NCBI GenBank assembly: GCA_933228675.1
Contig: OW121743.1
Span: 90,579,998 to 90,643,997 of the forward strand
DNA length: 64,000 bases
Source: Stomorhina lunata
Taxonomy: Eukaryota; Arthropoda; Insecta; Diptera; Rhiniidae
Direction: 5' to 3'
In this document: piece after piece, positions 37,450-49,260 of the stretch
Layout: each line of letters begins with the position of its first letter
Numbering within the stretch: the first letter of the stretch is position 1
Made by a program: the position numbers and the translations under genes
Notes under the pieces: generated by a model
Database searches by the model: none
What the model was told of the DNA's origin: nothing
Seen by the model: the letters and a program-made list of their open reading frames with translations, nothing else

Positions 37450-39905
37450 TTCAAAATTTCTTATATTATTGAAAATTTTTTTTACTTTTGTTGGAAATTT
37501 TTTCAAAAATTTTATATTTTTATTGGAAATTTTTCAATTTTTTTTTTAAATTTGTTAAAAAAAAAATTTCAATTTTAATAGGATATTTTCTATTTTTGAA
37601 GAAAAACAATTTTTATTTTTATAGGAAATTTTATTTTTCTATTTTTATAGGAAATTTTTCAAAAATTTTCTATTTTTATAGGAAAATTTTCAAAAATTTT
37701 CTATTTTTATAGGAAATTTTTCAAAAATTTTCTATTTTTATAGGAAATTTTTCAAAAATTTTCTATTTTATTTAGGAAATTTTTTAAAAATTTTCTATTT
37801 TTTTACGAAATTTTTCAAAATTTTTCAGGAAATTTTTTAAAAATTTTCAATTTTTATAGGAAATTTTTCAAAAATTTTCTATTTTTATAGGAAATTTTTC
37901 AAAAATTTTCTATTTTTATAGGAAATTTTTCAAAAATTTTCTATTTTTATAGGAAATTTTTTAAAAAATGTCTATTTTTATAGGAAATTTTTCAAAAACT
38001 TTCTATTTTTATATTAAATTTATCAAAAGTTTTCTATTTTTATAGGAAATTTTTCAAAAATTTTATATTTTTATACGAAATTTTTCAAAAATTTTCCATT
38101 TTTATAGGAAATTTTTCAAAAATTTTCCATTTTGATAGGAAATTTTTAAAAAATTTTCCATTTTTTAAAAATTGTCTATTTTTATAGGAAAATTTTCCAA
38201 AATTTTCTATTTTTATAGAAAATTTTTCAAAAATTTTCTATTTTTATAGGAAATTTTTCAAAAATTTTCTATTTTTATACGAAATTTTTCAAAAATTTCC
38301 TATTTTTATAGGAAATTTTTCAAAAATTTTCTATTTTTATAGGAAATTTTTCAAAAATTTTCTATTTTTATAGGAAATTTTTCAAAAATTTTCTATTTTT
38401 ATAGGAAATTTTTCAAAAATTTTCTATTTTTATAGGAAATTTTTCAAAAAATTTCTATTTTTATAGGAAATTTTTCAAAAACTTTCTATTTTTATATTAA
38501 ATTTTTCAAAAATTTTCTATTTTTATAGAAAATTTTTCAAAACTTTTCTATGTATATGTAAAATGTTCCAAAAATTTTCAACTTTTATAAAAAATTTTCT
38601 TTTTTTATAGAAAAATTTCCAAAAATTTTCTATTTTTATAGAAAATTTTCCAAAAATTTTCTACTTTGATAGAAAATTTTCCAAGATTTTCTATTTCTAT
38701 AGAAAATTTTCTAAGATTATTTTTTATAGCAAATTTTTCAAAAATTTTCTATATTTATAGGAAGTTTTTCAAAAATTTCCTATTTTTATGGAAAATTTTT
38801 CCACAAATTTTATAATTTTATAGAAATTATTTCAAAAATTTCTTATTGTTATAGGAAAATTGTCAAAAATTTCTTATTTTTATATGAATCTTTCTAAAAA
38901 TTTCTTATTCTTATAGAAAATTTTTCAAAAATTTCTTATTTTTATAGGAAATTTTTCAAAAATTTCTTATTTTGACAGGAAATTTTTCAAAAATTTCCTA
39001 TTTTTTTAGGAAATTTTTCAAAAATTTCCTATTTTTATAGGAAAATTTTCAAAAATTTCCTATTTTTATAGGAAATTTTTCAAAAATTTCCTATTTTTAT
39101 AGGAAATTTTTCAAAAATTTCTTATTTTTATAGGAAATTTTTCAAAAATTTTTAATTTTTATAGGACATTTTTCAAAAATTTCTTATTTTTATAGGACAT
39201 TTTTCAAAAATATTTTATTTTTATAGGAAATTTCTCATTTTTATGAAAAAAATTTTCAAAATTTTCTTAGTTTTATAGGAAATTTTTAAAAAATTTCTTA
39301 TTTTTTTAGGAAATTTCTCAAAAATTTCTTATTTTTATGAGAAATTTTTCAAAAATTTCTTATTTTTATAAGAAATTTTTCAGAAATTTCTTATTTTTAT
39401 AGGAAATTTTTCAAAAATTTCTTTTTTTAATGGAAATTTTTCAAAAATTTCTTATTTTTATAGGAAATTTTTCAAAAATTTCTTATTTTTATAGGAAGTT
39501 TTTCAAAAATTTCCTATTTTTATAGGAAATTTTTAAAAAATTTCTTATTTTTATAGGAAATTTTTAAAAAATTTTCTTGTTTTTATAGGAAATTTTTCTT
39601 ACTTTAATAGGAAATTTTTCAAAAATGTCTTATTTTTGTAGAAAGTTGTTTAAAAATTTCCTATTTTCATAGAAAAACTATCAAAAATTTCTTTTTTTTT
39701 TGTAAGAAATTTTTCAAAAATTTCTTATTTTATTAAAAAATTTCTAATTTTGTTAAGAAATTTTAAAAAAACTTCTTTTTTTGTTAAGAAATTTAAAAAA
39801 AATGTATTATTTTGTAAAGAAGTTTTTAAAAAATTTCTTGTTTTTGAAGGAAATTATTTAACATTGTCTTATATATTTTAGGAAATTTTTAAAAAGTTTT
39901 ATTTT
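37450..39905 (-). repeat. 31-bp satellite array sat-3, block B1, inverted
   Basis: Units read as the reverse complement of blocks A1-A4 (TTTCAAAAATTT...CTATTTTTATAGGAAA). From 37.6 to 38.7 kb the dominant variant is TTTTCTATTTTTATAGG, and from 38.8 to 39.6 kb it is TTTCTTATTTTTATAGG, so two sub-blocks with different variants adjoin. The frame at 37488-37712 is a repeat artefact. Confidence 0.95.
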
Positions 39906-40898
39906 ATCTTTTTATGTCATATAAATATTGATTATAAATGTCATTTGCTCTAAAATTTTTTCCTCAATTTCCTCAACAAAAAAATTGTATTTAATCTTCG
40001 ATTTATTGTCTAAAAGTACAATAAATATAAATGTTTCCTATTCTCATTCCCAGACTTAATTCAATTTTCATTTCTTTTACTTTTTTATGTCTTGTTTTAT
40101 ATTTTTCAACAATATTTACGATTTGTTTATATTCCTATAAAAAATAAAATAATTTTATAGTGCAAATGACATTTGGCGTTAACTTAAGGAAATTGCTTTA
40201 ATGTTATTTATTATTAGCATTTTCTATTGATACTTTTTTTATTTTTCTATTTTTATAAATAAACACAAAATTCTCTGAAATCACTTAAATTGTTGTAAAA
40301 GCAGCAAGAAAAAAAAAGAAAATATGTTACAAGGTAATTGAAATGACAGCTAGAGATAATGAAATTTGTTTAAATTTTATTCAAAATTTTTTAAACTAAA
40401 CAGTATACGGGGTAATTAAACAGCAGGGAGTCAATGGTCCGGTTTTCTTAATTAGACGAATGAGTAATATTGGATAATACTAATCATACGCCTTGTGTTG
40501 CTTGAAAAAAATTTTTGTTGTGTTTGTGCATAAATGACCGAATAAATTACAAAATGTTATTAAGTTTCCTTTTAAAACAAATTATTTATGACCCCATGGG
40601 AATTTTTTTTATGTAATTAATTTATTTCGGCAAATGTAATTAGATAAAATTTGCTTTTAATTTATTTTTAATAATAAATTAGTTTTAATTAAATTTTATT
40701 TAAAAATGCAAACGGCAAAGTTTTTGTAAAAGAGTTGCTTAGATATTTACACATTCGTTTGAAGGTCATAAAATAACTATTATAATTCATTTAATTGCAA
40801 TTTTGTCTACTCTGATACACTTAAATGGGATTCTGATGTACAATAATGCATTATAATAAGATTATATTATCTAACAAAATATTATAGTAATATTAGTA
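39906..40898. other. Unique spacer between sat-3 blocks B1 and B2
   Basis: A+T-rich, no gene or element recognised. Confidence 0.6.
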
Positions 40899-42184
40899 TA
40901 GAAATTTTTCAAAAATTTCCTATTTTTATAGGAAATTTTTCAAAAATTTCCTATTTTTATAGGAAATTTTTCAAAAATTTCCTATTTTTATAGGAAATTT
41001 TTCAAAAACTTCCTATTTTTATAGGAAATTTTTCAAAAATTTCCTATTTTTATAGGAAATTTTTCAAAAATTTCCTATTTTTATAGGAAATTTTTCAAAA
41101 ATTTCCTATTTTTACAGGAAATTTTTCAAAAATTTCCTATTTTTATAGGAAATTTTTCAAAAATTTCCTATTTTTATAGGAAATTTTTCAAAAATTTCCT
41201 ATTTTTATAGGAAATTTTTCAAAAATTTCCTATTTTTATAGGAAATTTTTTAAAAATTTCCTATTTTTATAGGAAATTTTTTAAAAATTTCCTATTTTTA
41301 TAGGAAATTTTTCAAAAATTTCCTATTTTTATAGGAAATTTTTCAAAAATTTCCTATTTTTATAGGAAATTTTTCAAAAATTTCCTATTTTTATAGGAAA
41401 TTTTTCAAAAATTTCCTATTTTTATAGGAAATTTTTCAAAAATTTCCTATTTTTATAGGAAATTTTTCAAAAATGTCCTTTTTTTATAGGAAATTTTTCA
41501 AAAATTTCTTTTTTTTATAGGAAATTTTTCAAGAATTTCTTATTTTTATAAGAAATTTTTAAAAAATTTCTTATTTTGATAGAAAAATTTCAAAAATTTA
41601 TTTTATTTATAAGAAATTATTCAAAAATTCCTTATTTTTGTACAAAACTTTTCTTATTTTTGTAGGAAATTTTTCAAAAATTTCTTGTTTTTATAGAAAA
41701 TTTTTCAAGAATTTCTTATTTTTATAAGAAATTTTTAAAAAATTTCTTATTTTGATAGAAAAATTTCAAAAATTTATTTTATTTATAAGAAATTATTCAA
41801 AAATTCCTTATTTTTGTAGAAAACTTTTCAAAAATTTCGTATATTAATAGGAAATTTTTCAAAAATTTGCTATTTTTATAGGAAAATTTTCAAAAATTTC
41901 CTATATTTATAAGAAATTTTTCAAAAATTTCTTATTTTTATAGAAAATGTTTCAAAAATTTCTCATTTTTATAAGAAATTTTTGAAAAATTTCTTATGTT
42001 TATAGGAAAATTTTCAAAAATTTCCTATTTTAAAGGAAACTTTTCAAAAATTCCTTCTTTTAAAAGGAAATTTTTTAAAAATTTGTTCTTTTTAAAGGAA
42101 ATTTTTCAAAAATTTCTTCTTTTTATAGGATATTTTTCAAAAATTTCTTACTTTAATAGGAAATTTTTAAAAATTTTTTGTTAA
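40899..42184 (-). repeat. 31-bp satellite array sat-3, block B2, inverted
   Basis: The left boundary is abrupt. Units from 40903 to about 41460 are nearly identical copies of the perfect-dyad variant (CCTATTTTTATAGG). Units then decay towards 42184 and include a duplicated segment (markers near 41531 and 41707). The frame at 41996-42184 reads degraded units and is not a gene. Confidence 0.95.
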
Positions 42185-43564
42185 GTTTATTTTGTTGCCT
42201 AGTGTTATTTATCCACTCAAAATTTTTTTAAAATGTTAAATAAAATCTAAAAAAAATTTAAAGCCCTTAAGGTCATAAAGACTATAAACATTTATTCTTC
42301 AAAACAAAATTCTTCAAAAGTGCAAACAATTTAAAAAAAAGAACATGGAAATGACATTGAAACCTTAGAAAAAAAGTGTAAAAACGAAACTATAAAAATA
42401 TTATTACATATAAAATGATAAGCTACGGCTTTTGCTCTTATTCCAATTTCTGCTCAAGCTTTTGTTAAGTGTACAATAAATATTAACTGGCCAAAGAAAA
42501 TGCCGGACAGTGGGACACAATAGATAAATGATTTATGGTTTAGATGTCAAATGTTTGTGTGAAAAGTTATCTATTGTTGAATTTTCATTTATTCTTAAGT
42601 CTGTTAGTAACTCAAGTATTTCCGGTCTTTGTATGTTTATTCTATGGCTATATTTGAATTAGAAAATTATTGATCTTTCTAAGGTTTAAGTAAACATTTG
42701 AACAAATATAAAAAGTTGGAAAGGCTGCACAAAGGGGCAAAAAATATTTCTGTAAAATTAGACTTTAACTTTAACATTGTTAGCCTGAAATTAGATTTCA
42801 TTTAAATACTTTATTTAACATTCACTTTATCTACAAATTTCAAACACTTTGATTTTCTTTTTCAATTTCAAACATTTTTTTTACTCGGTTTAATTAATTT
42901 TTGTCCTTCTAAAATTAAATTTTCAGAACATCTTAATATATAAATTTTCCAAATATTTTCCATAAAAATCAAAGTTCAAGAATCTACATATGTTTCTTTT
43001 TAAAAAGATTAACACTTTCATTTAAAATAAATTTATTTTAATTTATTATGTCTTCGGATATGTAGTCCATATCTATTCACTTTTATTAGCCTCAATGCGT
43101 CAAATATTATTAGTTTCTCAATTTAAAAATACTCATTTTAATTTATAGTTTTATTTTTTGTCACAGATTTTTATATATATATATATATATATATATTATG
43201 CATATAGAAAACTGTGTCAAAAATATATACAAACATTTGAGTAGTCGATTATTGGCTGACTAACACTTCAGCTGTAGACAAAGCGCTGACAACCACATGT
43301 TGTAGTTGTTCGAACAAAAGTGTGACTATTGACAATGAACTTATTTTAATTTGTTAAAAAATAAAAAAAAGCTTGAAATTTTTTTTTAAATATTCTAATT
43401 TAGTGGTTTTGGCAAAAGTTCTAGGTTTGAGAAATAAATTAGCTTTAAAATAAAATGTTTTTTTTTAAGAATGTTTAAGTTTTATTCCGAAAAATATTTC
43501 TTAACAAAATTTTCTACGTATTACAAATTGGACAGTGCGATTGACAAATGCTTCTATACAAAAT
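42185..43564. other. Unique A+T-rich DNA
   Basis: Holds a TA run at 43171-43196 and otherwise nothing recognisable. No exon could be supported. Confidence 0.6.
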
Positions 43565-44369
43565 AACAAGTAAGAAAGCGCTATAGTCGGTCAAGCCGAC
43601 CATACGATACCCTTCACCACTAAGGTCAAAGGTGTTATTTTTCCTGTATAAAGACAAATATTTGCTAAATTTTACCATCATACAAACATTTTCTCAAAAC
43701 GTATATATTCAACCTGTTTCCGTCATTTGGACTTATATGAGAGCTAGGGTCAAATGTGAACCGATTATCTCGAAATTTGGCAAATTGATTACAGTTGTTA
43801 CAAAAATTATGTATGCAAAAAATAAACTCAAAATTTTCATTATCTTTAGATTTACGAGCGTTTTAGTGATTTTTTGCCTCATTTAGTGCGTTTTTGAAGA
43901 AGAGTTTGTATGGGAGCTATGGTCAAATGTGGACCGATTTCAACGAAATTTGGTACAGTGATTTAGTTTTACATAAGCAGTATCTGTTTTAAATTTCATG
44001 AAAAATTATTGATATTTGTGGCCAATATAGCAATTCCGGGAAGTGGGACCTACGGGAGGTACCATAAATAATGGACCGATTTTGACTAATTTCAATAGCC
44101 ATGGTCCCATTATCAAAAAAATTATCTGTGCCAAATTTCATCAAATTATCTTTAGAATTGCGACCTGTAGTTTGATTACAAGGTTTACATGGGGGTCCAG
44201 CCAGCCAGCCAGACGGACGGACGGACGGACATCGCTAAATCGACTCAGAAAGTGATTCTAAGTCTATTGGTATACTAAAAGGTGGGTCTAAGACAAATAT
44301 TTCTATGCGTTACAAACATCAGCACAAACTTATAATACCCTTTCCACCTATGGTGGTGAAGGGTATAAT
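43565..44369 (+). mobile_element. Helentron-like family-1 element, copy B, complete
   Basis: This is the best preserved copy. It starts near AACAAGTAAGAAAGCGCTAT, followed by GTCGGTCAAGCCGACC and ATACCCTTCACCAC (43607-43620). The last is the exact reverse complement of GTGGTGAAGGGTAT (44353-44366) near the 3' end, giving a 14-bp subterminal inverted repeat. A GACGGACG tract lies at 44211-44230, then GACATCGCTAAATCGACTC, then the terminal hairpin. Length is about 805 bp. The frames at 43632-43886 and 44043-44255 are non-coding, because equivalent positions in copies A and C contain stops and indels. Confidence 0.82.
44334..44367 (+). terminator. 3' hairpin of Helentron-like copy B
   Basis: The stem is ATACCCTTTCCACC against GGTGGTGAAGGGTAT with a TAT loop. 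It is the element's terminal structure, as in copy A. Confidence 0.65.
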
Positions 44370-44895
44370 TATACCGTCCCCTCAATAAAATTATAGTATA
44401 TGTGACCCGGCCTATGAAAAGTTAGCTTATGATTAAAAAAAATGCTTCCACTTTTTCTTGGTTTCGATAGTTTTTGAGACGATCTATCACGTGGTGAAAA
44501 CTAGAGAAAGAAGAGCACAAATGGGGATAAAATACCCAAAAACCTAACAACGCTGGGTCAGAAACTAGCTTGTGCTTGGCATTGAAAAAAACATCGTTCT
44601 TTATATACACACACGAACTTAACTCATTAATGCTCTTTTGCATTTTTTGGTTGCCTTTTGGGCACGCCTGTTCATAATGCAAAAGAAAAACTACTAGGAA
44701 AAACTGACGAAATGCATTGTTTATCTTTAACAGTTATTTTTTCTCAATTTAAATAATAATGTCAGTTCTATATCACGATATGCAAATCCAACTAATTGCT
44801 CAGAAATTTAGATTGGGTTGATGGAATTGGAATCTCGTAAAAAAAAGTAGAGAGTAAAGTTAACAGAAGCAGCAACATATAATATTTTTAATGAA
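44370..44895. other. Unique spacer
   Basis: No gene is supported. The 86-codon minus-strand frame at 44422-44682 has mixed composition but no start context or motif that I recognise, so it is left as a doubtful frame only. Confidence 0.5.
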
Positions 44896-45060
44896 AGTGG
44901 TATAGCAGGTTAGTCATGCGCCTAGCATACCAGAGGTCCCAAGTTCAATCTCCGGTCGAGACTAACTTGAAAAAAAAAAATTTTTTTCAAAAAAGCGGCT
45001 GTTCACCTCATAACTCAGCTAGCCACTGGTTATTGAGTATTAGCCAATGTAGAACTTCGA
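44896..45060 (+). mobile_element. tRNA-derived SINE, second copy, 3' truncated
   Basis: It has an A box (GTGGTATAGCAGG), a B box (AAGTTCAATCTCC, decayed), then GCGGCTGTTCACCTCATAAC and GCCACTGGTTATTGAGTATTAG. These match the reverse complement of the SINE at 4281-4673. The match fades after about 45060, so this copy lacks the TA tail and the 3' half of the other copy, or belongs to another subfamily. Confidence 0.8.
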
Positions 45061-45081
45061 AAATTGTTCATAGCAACTAAG

Positions 45082-45425
45082 AAACCTTCGTCGTTTCATG
45101 CGCAAAAACTTTGCTAAAGATCATAGTATGATCAAATGCACAGTTTACGATTTAATTCAATTTGAGTAATTTTCAGTCGAGCCACCTGTCGGAAATTATA
45201 TATAACAATTAAAAAACCTTCACCGGCTCATTTGAAACAACTTCGCTTAGAATCATATTCAGCTTCGCTAAGGATCATATAAAACTTCGCTAAAGATACA
45301 AATTCACAGTTTACGATTAAATTCATTTTGAGTAATTTTCAGTGGCGCCACCTTTGTCGTCTCATGCGCAACAACTTTAGCTAAAGATCATGCATGAGCG
45401 TAACATGGTTAAATGCATAGTTTAC
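45082..45425 (+). repeat. Degenerate tandem repeat of about 170 bp
   Basis: CAGTTTACGATT, TTTGAGTAATTTTCAGT and GCCACCT recur together at about 45140-45190 and 45307-45353, and TCATGCGCAA with GCTAAAGATCAT recurs at about 45097 and 45362. Two to three diverged units, directly downstream of the SINE copy. Confidence 0.65.
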
Positions 45426-46110
45426 TATTCTATAAAGGACATACAGACAGAAAAACCTTGATTTGTTAAAAAGTTATAACTTTACCAATTTGACCTCTTT
45501 TATCCCCTAATTTCTAAAAAGTTGCATATGCATATTTGGTACCTGGTACCAATTGAATTCAGTACTTTTTATAAAAACTCAACTTATTGTTCCTATTCAT
45601 ATTACTTCATGAGGTGTTAATTTATCATTCTATCCCTTTTTTACCCATTTTGGCCCACGAAATCAAAAAAGTACCAAACACGTATTCAATATTTTTCTCA
45701 CATTTATTGATTGCATTACAAAATTCTTTTCTATATTGTTGGGTTCAAAAGATAAGAGTGGCCTAAAAATGGTATCAACAAAACTATTTTCACCCTTTTT
45801 TACCCCTATCGGGCATAGATTAAAAAAGTACCAAACACCTGTCCGCTTATTTTAACAACTATTCAAAACATAATTTAAATTCTGTTTCTATGCCACTTTT
45901 TTCCGTTTTTACCCTCTTAGAGGCAAAGGTTCCAAAAGTAACTTCTTACTCGACATATAAATTAAAAGAGGTATCCACTGTCTAAATTTTATCAAACTCG
46001 TTAGATCCATTTTCGAGATAGCCATTCTATATATATGTAGATATATATGTATATACATACAGTTATTGCTCGATTAAGAATATAAGATTTGTTGGGTATT
46101 AAAAACAAAC
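45426..46110. other. Unique DNA
   Basis: No gene recognised. Several near-repeated phrases (AAAAAGTACCAAACAC at about 45667 and 45823, and TTTTTACCC stretches) suggest an old diverged duplication or a decayed repeat. Confidence 0.5.
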
Positions 46111-46115
46111 CAACG
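46111..46115. repeat. CAACG target duplication, left copy
   Basis: This 5-bp direct repeat is matched at 47461-47465. Confidence 0.75.
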
Positions 46116-47460
46116 CACGGTGGTAAAAAGCGGCCAAAAATGATTTTTCTTAATTTTATAATTTTGATTAAATTTTGATGGTAGCTTATAACCAACACTC
46201 TAAAGTATCCAATTTAACTTTATCTTTGACTATCGATAACTGATTCATTTTTTATACTAGCTCAAAGTCTATACTTTTTTGCCTACAATTTTAAAATTAA
46301 AAAAATTGATTTTTATATACTTTTGAATAAAAGCAGATATAATTTTTCCACTAAAGTTTTTGTTCTAATTTTTTATACACTTTTTAAATATTGTTATTAG
46401 TGAATCTTTTTGTGCAGTTTTTAGAAATTTCTGTGGTTTAGTTTTTTCGAAAATTGAAGTGAATTTGAGATAGTTAAATAACTAGTGAAAATCATAAAAA
46501 TGAAAATTTTGAAAGGCCATATCTAAGAAAAAGGAGCTAAAAGAGGTTACATAGAAATTGGATCTTCTACTGTTAAGTACTCGTAGTATGTATTTCGAAT
46601 TTCAGCCGCATTCTCTTGCCGGTCTATTTACCAGAATCATTTTACTAACTTCATCTTTTTACATATTTTAAAAATTTTTAATTACACCAGGGTGCAATTT
46701 TGTAAAAAAAAGGTTCATAAAATACTTGAAAATAATCTAAAGCAGTATTTATTAAATGATTAGATTAAAATTTACTTTAGTTACCACCAAAAAACCAATT
46801 TAGGATAACAAATTATATAATGTGTTCAAATAAGTATAAATGACCTGTATAATGAAAATTTGGGCGTGGCGTTGAATGTTTCAGCCCACTTTGTTAGCAA
46901 ACACGTTCTTGAGTTAAATTTTTACAATAATATTGAGAAAAATGGAACTATTCTTTGTTTTTAAGAAAATTCTGTAAACAATACATGTACACAGGTGGTG
47001 GCCACATTACAATGTACAAATAAAAAATGCAGAAAGAACATGAAAATCACAGTCTTGAACAGTTTTTCATCAATTTTCAACATTTTATTGAAATATTGAG
47101 CATTTTTTATGTTTTTTGATATAATAATAAATCTTGACTAATGCACACATTTTTCCAGAAATTTAAATATATCTCTCATATTTGGATGAGTAGTTCATCC
47201 AAATTTTACAAATTATATATGATAAGGTAGACAAAAGGCCTGTACATAAATGAAAATTATTGAATATTTTTCAAAATTATTAAACACATTTTATTAATGT
47301 ATCTTATATGTCTCCTTTTATTTGGCCAACCACTTTTAATTTTACCATATAATTTATACAATATAAAGAAAGGACCATAATATGTCAGTTTAGTGAATTT
47401 CAGTCAAAAATATGAAGAAATAAACAAGTTATTGATTTTTGGCCGTATTTTACCACCGTG
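46116..47460. mobile_element. Second Transib-like TIR element, non-autonomous
   Basis: The terminal inverted repeats of about 28 bp start CACGGTGGTAAAA and continue with CGGCCAAAAAT at both ends (two mismatches between the arms). The flanks are a 5-bp direct repeat, CAACG. The TSD length and the CACxxTGG ends fit Transib. In both ends an A-rich block (CAAAAATGA, CAAAAATCA) begins exactly 12 nt after the CACGGTG heptamer. The 1345-bp interior has no usable open frame, and the short minus-strand frame at 46001-46198 crosses the boundary. The two ends are almost identical, suggesting modest age. Confidence 0.7.
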
Positions 47461-47465
47461 CAACG
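47461..47465. repeat. CAACG target duplication, right copy
   Basis: Identical to 46111-46115. Confidence 0.75.
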
Positions 47466-47940
47466 TGAAGATCCATACAAGTGGTCCGAGCAGTGTGTCG
47501 TTTCCTCTTGCCTCGACCATTTCTGCCATACTATTTCTGAAGCCCTGTTTTTAGAGTTGTTAGCAACACATAATCACTTTAAACCAAAACATATCTCATA
47601 TGTACGTTAAAGGGCACTAAAACTGTTCGCATCCACAGATCTTGAAAACACTTAACAACCGAGAAAGCTTGTTAGGCTGAGCTTAACGATTTATTCAGGT
47701 GTTTTTTTTTTCTTTTTAAAAACTTTATTAAAAAAAACATTCGATTTTTCGGAAAATGAATTTAAGATATTACTAATTCCTTAATTTCTGATCATATAAA
47801 TTTCATCTCCGTGGTTCTTAATCTTCAAGCAATTATTGCCAACGTTAGTTCGACCATCTTTATGATTTTTAAGCACTTTCAACAATTCGGTCAATTTTGC
47901 CAAATATTTGAAACCTAATAAATTTCAAAGCCACAGGTCG
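47466..47940. other. Unique DNA
   Basis: No gene or repeat recognised. It may be an unrecognisable upstream part of the decayed retrotransposon that follows. Confidence 0.5.
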
Positions 47941-48260
47941 ATTTACTAGCCTACATTTTGAAAAAAGGAAAGTTGTCACTTTAGACATTTTCAAGCCGGG
48001 TGATAGATTGTGGCTTTTCTTTTCTGTCTGCAGCAAATTCTCTCGATCTCTTCCTAAAAGATCGTTCTATAAGAGTTATCATAGATATTACGTCAGCTAA
48101 AGTATTTAATAAATTAGCTCAGTTTATTTTCCTATTCGTTTTCCTGTATTTCTATGTGACCTTCTTTGCATATTAAGCTTTTTAAAAGACCGTTCTAAAA
48201 GAGTTGTTATAGATAAACGAAAATGATACCAGCCAACGTATTCAGGGTACCGCAAGGTAC
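47941..48260 (+). pseudogene. Decayed jockey-type reverse transcriptase fragment
   Basis: Short matches to the central palm of jockey-clade reverse transcriptase can be read in shifting frames. They are TLDIFKPGDRLW near 47975-48010 (where the family has LDI-KAFDRVW), FLKDRSIRVIID near 48052, a second FLKDRSKRVVID-like stretch near 48180, and RVPQGTLY near 48247 (the G-PQG motif). The duplicated FLKDR motif suggests two overlapping fragments. Stops and frameshifts make it non-functional. The better preserved relative is at 55010-56480. Confidence 0.55.
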
Positions 48261-48554
48261 CCTTTATATTCCCTCTAATTTTCTAAAAAAAAAAGGAATT
48301 TATTTTTTACTGATAATAACTTTTGTCATTCGTACATATCCAGTTATAAGCCAAGTCTCTTTGATATTAGCGTTATGCCTAGGGTTGCCAGACACAAATC
48401 CTGAAAAAGCTGGACATAAGGGAAAAAAAGCTTGACAACCCAAAAATTAGCTCTACATTAATAATAAAAAACTTGCTTTAATAATTTGCTTCGATGAATC
48501 TTTAAATTTTTGGTAAACGGAATTGCGAGTACCTTAATTAATCATAGCGATATC
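48261..48554. other. Unique DNA with GCTGGACA-type short repeats
   Basis: The phrases 'gttgccagacacaaatcc' and 'gctggacataag' resemble 'gctggacgaatt' and 'gctggacaatcc' at about 49520 and 49565, on the far side of the next reverse-transcriptase fragment. No gene. Confidence 0.4.
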
Positions 48555-49260
48555 AAGAGAAAATAAAATCGTCCGAGCTTATACATCTGAAACAATTTTC
48601 AACAGAAAACACTTGCTACTCGCGTTTGTCGATGACATTGATATCATGGGAAGCACATTGCGCGATTTCACTGCCGCCTTTTCAAGTATCAAGAAGGAAT
48701 CTAATAAAGTGGGTCTAGTTACCAATGAATCAAAACAAAACTGCTGGTTTCTAAAAGCTGGCAATCCTCAAAAATTTGACCACATGTGATCGTTGAGAAC
48801 TATAGCTACCATGGTATTACCGACAACATAAACAACGACATAAGCTTTGAAATCAAACCTCCCAACAGATGCTATTTTTCATAAGCAGGCAGATAAGAAA
48901 TAAAGCTCTCTCTGTTAGAACTTAAACTACGCTCTACAAAATGATTACCCGTACTATTATATGGTGTTGAATCATAGGCACTTGCACAGGCAGAGAAAGC
49001 TGTTGTTGGAGTTTTTGAGAGGAAGACTCTACGAAAAATCTTTGGACCAGTCTGCGTCAACAATGAATATTGAAATTGAATGCCCAATGAGCTGTATGTG
49101 TTATACGCTGACATCGACAGAGTAAAACGCATCAAACAGCACCGGCTGCGTTGGCTGGTATTCGAAAACGATCCCGAATGAACTATTAAAAGATGATGTC
49201 CGAAAATTAAATGAAAAGGCGAAGTAGAGGAAAATCTTTCAAAGCTTGATCTTCGAATGA
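48555..49260 (+). pseudogene. Decayed non-LTR reverse transcriptase, palm to C-terminal part
   Basis: The frame around 48607 reads LLAFVDDIDIMGSTLRDF, then FSSIKKESNKVGLVTNESK, to a stop at 48787. The FVDD box (48625-48636) is the reverse transcriptase active-site motif, usually FADD or YADD. Further on, in other frames, are AEKAVVGVFERKTLRKIFGP near 48990 and IKQHRLRWL near 49130, which are typical of the region after the thumb in insect non-LTR elements. At least three frame changes and several stops are present. It belongs to a different element from the jockey fragments on either side. The clade is not certain. Confidence 0.72.

Noticed and set aside
37488..37712. Phe/Lys-rich open frame, and similar ones at 22470, 23126, 34871 and 41996
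   Set aside because: All lie inside sat-3 arrays and show a 31-residue peptide period from the 31-bp unit.
43632..44255. Two open frames in the Helentron-like copy B
   Set aside because: The aligned positions in copies A and C carry stops and indels, so the frames are not conserved.
44422..44682. 86-codon minus-strand frame as a gene
   Set aside because: No recognised motif, no exon context and a single short frame in A+T-rich DNA; insufficient support.
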